64,000 nucleotides of DNA, taken from positions 248,001-312,000 of the forward strand of contig JNEN01001200.1 in the NCBI GenBank assembly GCA_000697355.1. Reading direction: 5' to 3'. A model generated the notes under the pieces. It had not been told where the DNA came from and ran no database searches. It worked only from the letters and a program-made list of their open reading frames with translations. Of this stretch, positions 61,047-64,000 are shown in pieces; position 1 is the first letter of the stretch, and every line of letters begins with the position of its first letter. The translations under genes and the position numbers were made by a program. The stretch comes from Syncephalastrum monosporum B8922. Taxonomy: Eukaryota; Mucoromycota; Mucoromycetes; Mucorales; Syncephalastraceae.

Positions 61047-61606
61047 ATGAGAACAAGAAAAACTATCCTCTTTCTGGCTGTCATTTATGCTGCGCTCTTC
61101 GGTATCCTTGCTGCTCCCACCGATACCCAGGAAGCCTCAAAGCAAGCTGAAGAAGTGTAAGTCAGTTCATGAAGTCCAGTACTAAAACTAACAGACTTTG
61201 TAGCCATGAGGAAGTCATCCTCCCTCGCCCACCCGTCATCGTCCGCCCTCCTCCTACCCCTGCTCCTTTGCCACCGTTCCCGCCTGCCCCTCCATTCCCT
61301 CCGTTCCCTGGTACCGGTGTTGCTCCCTTGCCACCGTTCCCGCCTGCCCCTCCGTTCCCTCCGTTCCCTGGCACCGGTGTTGCTCCCTTGCCGCCGTTCC
61401 CACCTGCTCCTCCGTTCCCTCCGTTCCCCAGAAGGGCTGAGACCCATACGGCAGAGACTCCTGAAGCAGAGACGGAAGCCGTAGCACCCCGGGCTGAAGA
61501 ACAGCACTTCTTCCCGTTCTACATGCCTGAATTTGGAGACCATCCTTACTACTATCGTGACCGCTACCACTGGAGAGGCCGCTATCGACACCGTGACTAT
61601 TGGTGA
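61047..61606 (+). CDS. Small secreted proline-rich repeat protein B
   Basis: Two exons, ending 61156 and starting 61204, with a 47-nt intron in phase 2. From the ATG at 61047 it has 170 residues; an in-frame ATG at 61020 would add nine. I prefer 61047 because it gives a normal signal peptide (MRTRKTILFLAVIYAALFGI). Three copies of PLPPFPPAPPFPPFP, the first two followed by GTGVA, lie at about residues 56-110, encoded by exact 60-nt DNA units at 61261-61320, 61321-61380 and 61381-61440. An acidic Glu/Thr/Ala segment follows, then a tail rich in Tyr, Arg, His and Trp (YYYRDRYHWRGRYRHRDYW). The module is identical in amino acids to that of gene A although codons differ. Secretion is clear; function is unknown. 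Confidence 0.78.
61261..61435 (+). repeat. 60-bp coding tandem repeat (three units)
   Basis: Units of exactly 60 bases at 61261, 61321 and 61381 (third partial) encode the Pro/Phe module plus a GTGVA spacer. Units 1 and 2 differ at only a few, mostly silent positions, so copying or conversion is recent. Confidence 0.9.
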
Positions 61607-62005
61607 TTGTTGAGCCATATTTCCTTGTTTGTTTGACTGCTACGTAAGTCATTCGGTGGTGTATCCTCCCATTTGTGGACACATCCTACCTTGTAGTGAT
61701 TTCGTACTGTCAAGGAAATAAACGAAGGTTTCTTTTCTTTTCATTGATGATTTCTACTGTATGTACTGTATAACGAAGACGATCGGTTACAAAAATAAGA
61801 ATCAGCAGCCGTCCAAGTAGTGTATAAAATAGCGTGGATAACACCTATAATAACGTGGATTCATGCTCGTATCATGCAAGGCCACGTTTCAGCATGAAAG
61901 TGTCGCGCTAATGTGACGGCGTAACAATTTCGTGCAAGACCAGAACCAACCCCATCCTTTCCTCCAGCTTTCGTGCCAACACCCTGCTCCAGCAAAACAG
62001 ACACC
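61607..62005. other. Intergenic region
   Basis: 3' region of proline-rich gene B and promoter of the Got1 gene. AT-rich, no gene seen. Confidence 0.5.
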
Positions 62006-62751
62006 ATGTGGTTAAGCGATCTTCAAAGTAATCTAGAATCGAATGGCTCCGTCCAAATTATGCTGGTGGATACTAAAGATGGCTGCATCTGCTGAAGAAA
62101 TCGGCGTAGGTTTGACCGCATTTGGCGTCTTCTTCATGACCTTGGGTGTCCTCCTCCTGTTCGATGCTGGTCTACTCGCCATTGGCAATGTACATTCTAC
62201 CTAAAGACCATGGCCGGAGACTGATCAGTGAGCTTTTGTTTAGATTCTATTTCTTTGTGGTATTGCTGCGATTATCGGTCCTCGAAGCACGTTGACATTT
62301 TTTACGCGACGCGAAAAGCTGCGGGGCACGATCTGCTTCTTGGGTGGTATCTTCCTGGTGCTAAGCAAGTTCCCCGTGTTCGGCTTTGTTCTTGAAGTGT
62401 TTGGTTTCCTCAACTTGTTTGGGTAAGTGGGAGGACGCAAGAGAGAGAGAGGCGGGAAAAGAGAAAGAGAGAGAAGATAGGCAGTCGATCCGAGATCATA
62501 TTGCGTATGCTGACTATCTGCATAGGGACTTTTTCCCCGTGGTCTTTGGATTTATGCGTCGACTACCTATCATTGGCCCTGTTCTATCCCATCCAAGCGT
62601 CTCCAGAGTAAGTAGAATTCAAAAAGGGGGATCAGCAACGAAAGCACCAAGTCCGCGCAAACAAGCATGTTCACTATTACGTCTTTCTGGTAGTTCATGC
62701 CGCGAGAGTCTCGAACCAGAGTATAAGCGATGCTCGGTGGTACGATATTAG
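62006..62751 (+). CDS. GOT1: Golgi transport protein Got1
   Basis: Exons 62006-62027, 62098-62189, 62244-62422, 62526-62607 and a last one read as 62722-62751; about 134 residues against 138 in yeast Got1. The short first exon gives MWLSDLQ, joined in phase to [20 protein letters not shown]. Four membrane segments follow (including [49 protein letters not shown]), then [27 protein letters not shown]. Got1 is a membrane protein of ER-to-Golgi COPII vesicles. The last exon is uncertain: the frame also stays open without splicing to the same stop, and other acceptors (after 62708) would give a different short end. Confidence 0.85.
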
Positions 62752-64000
62752 ACGGTTTATCTGCGATTCTGGTGTTTACCCGCCCACGTACATTACGCAC
62801 GCACTCATCACACACATATGTTCCACTTGTACATCTTTTGCTTCTTAGAAATGTCAATATTTAATGTCCATAACATTGTTGTTGTCTTTATTGGTTTGCT
62901 TTATTTTCGTATAAGAGAAAAAGGACAGATGATGTTCTCTTGGAAATAATGAGCAGTGGTCGGTGTCTTTGTACACTCAGGTACCACTCTTGTTGGGCCG
63001 GAACGGTGGCTCCGGGCAGCAACCTGACGAGATTTTGGGGGTGGAGCCAGTAAAAGATTTGACAGTTTTGGTTGCAAACATCGTGGTACTGATCTTCAAC
63101 GTCTCGTCGGTCCATTATAGATTATACCATGTGTTTCCGACTTCTCTCAACAAAGCAGGTCAACGCTATCTCTTATTTCTTATACCCCTGACCCTTTGTC
63201 TTGGATCAAATCTGAGGATTAATGAAGATTGAAAGGCGTTGCTGATAGTAGATAGATAGAAGAAACTCATCGACAACCTGCTTGATCAGATTAAGGTTTT
63301 CGCAGGGTCAAAAGAGGTTTGATGTCGGGGTTTGTCAGCCCTACGTGCATATCCTACTTTCGGCTTTATCGATTCGAAACCCGCGCACAAACGAGAGCAA
63401 TCGGCTGCATATGCAGATAGCGCGCGAGCGAAATGTTTCGACCAAACATCTTCTATCTCTCAAGTGCAAGAAATTGTGTTGCGGATCGTGCGGTTTTCAG
63501 GAAGCCTGATCCGTGGTTCAATGTGAAACACGAGGGCTCAGCGGAAAGGAAGGATGTGGCGTTTCTGAGGTCGCACATGCTTCATTGTTCAGCATGCCGA
63601 AGCTTTTTTTTTTTTTTGCGAAAGGGGATACCCGGGCCAAACCCTAGTACGGCTTTAGGCCCGAGGAGGGTGAGCGACGCTTTTTTTTTGGTGTGAGCAC
63701 TGCACATGATCGATTTGGAATTTTCTTCCATTTGTTGCAACTTGCGTTATGTCCTTCAATGGAACCCTCTCAGTGATTTGGACGGGGGGACGGCCTTGCC
63801 AGCGTCTATTGCTATGGTTACAGGAACACAGCGCACGGACAGCATTCTGGGGGTATGTGCGGTGGAAGCGCGCGCGCGCAAAAAGGACATCGATACACAT
63901 AGACACAGCATAATATCCTTTAGTCACCGCGCATTTCTCTTTGGTTCTACAAGGCCGGGTGTTTTTGCTCACTTGTCCGGAGACGGAATAGCTTGAATAA
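62752..64000. other. Window edge, no confident gene
   Basis: Frames on both strands are short. On the minus strand near 62990-63085 a frame reads MFATKTVKSFTGSTPKISSG followed by CCPEPPFRPNKSG before a possible splice donor, but no continuation was found. T-runs occur at 63607-63618 and 63680-63689. A GC-rich motif with GGGCCAAACCCTAG lies at 63635-63650. Confidence 0.4.

Noticed and set aside
61085..61618. Long minus-strand frames opposite proline-rich gene B, with Gly/Asn repeats
   Set aside because: They mirror the 60-bp repeat of the plus-strand gene; the plus strand has the signal peptide and clean splice sites.
62386..62751. Long basic C-terminal extension of Got1 by intron readthrough
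   Set aside because: It would add about 40 residues absent from the family; a splice donor GTAAGT follows the conserved end directly.

Overview
The window is nuclear DNA of a filamentous fungus. Genes are packed on both strands and split by short GT..AG introns (mostly 50-90 nt, often with CTAAC/CTGAC-like branch sites). Products include fungal-type families: two-finger GATA factor, HAP3, Kha1, Got1, Img2, Bfr2 and secreted aspartic proteases. A long, 22-exon MED23 (absent from Saccharomyces) together with Gln/His homopolymers in regulators suggests an early-diverging lineage, most likely Mucoromycota. That placement is inference. Most gene models below were built by hand from splice sites with reading phase checked exon by exon; coordinates should be good to about 1 nt.

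Layout. 1-16 kb: a small Gln/His-rich protein (+), then three genes on the minus strand: a Dia2/Pof3-like TPR/F-box/LRR protein, a Nak1/Kic1-like STE20 kinase, and Mediator subunit MED23. 17-23 kb: a GATA factor and a 4 kb gene-poor stretch holding two copies of a dispersed repeat, a 113-114 bp CRE/CCAAT tandem repeat, and a 49-aa spliced microprotein gene. 23-31 kb: mitochondrial ribosomal protein mL49, branched-chain ketoacid dehydrogenase E1 alpha, a forkhead factor and TIM50. 34-44 kb: a sugar transporter, a Sac2/INPP5F-like phosphoinositide phosphatase, an HCNGP/SAP30BP-like protein and thioredoxin reductase with two in-frame starts. 44-51 kb: a Kha1-like K+/H+ antiporter, orotate phosphoribosyltransferase, HAP3/NF-YB and a small inner-membrane protein that may be a complex I subunit. 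52-64 kb: three tandem aspartic proteases, Bfr2/AATF, a divergent pair of secreted proline-rich repeat proteins, Got1, and a last kilobase without a confident gene.

Functional themes. Several genes serve mitochondria (mL49, BCKDH E1 alpha, TIM50, thioredoxin reductase leader form, the possible complex I subunit). Several are transcription regulators (MED23, GATA, forkhead, HAP3). The 52-62 kb block is rich in secretion: three aspartic proteases, two proline-rich secreted proteins and the Golgi protein Got1. The least explained objects are the two proline-rich genes, which share a near-identical 15-residue module and the same exon design, and the microprotein with its CRE/CCAAT repeat promoter.
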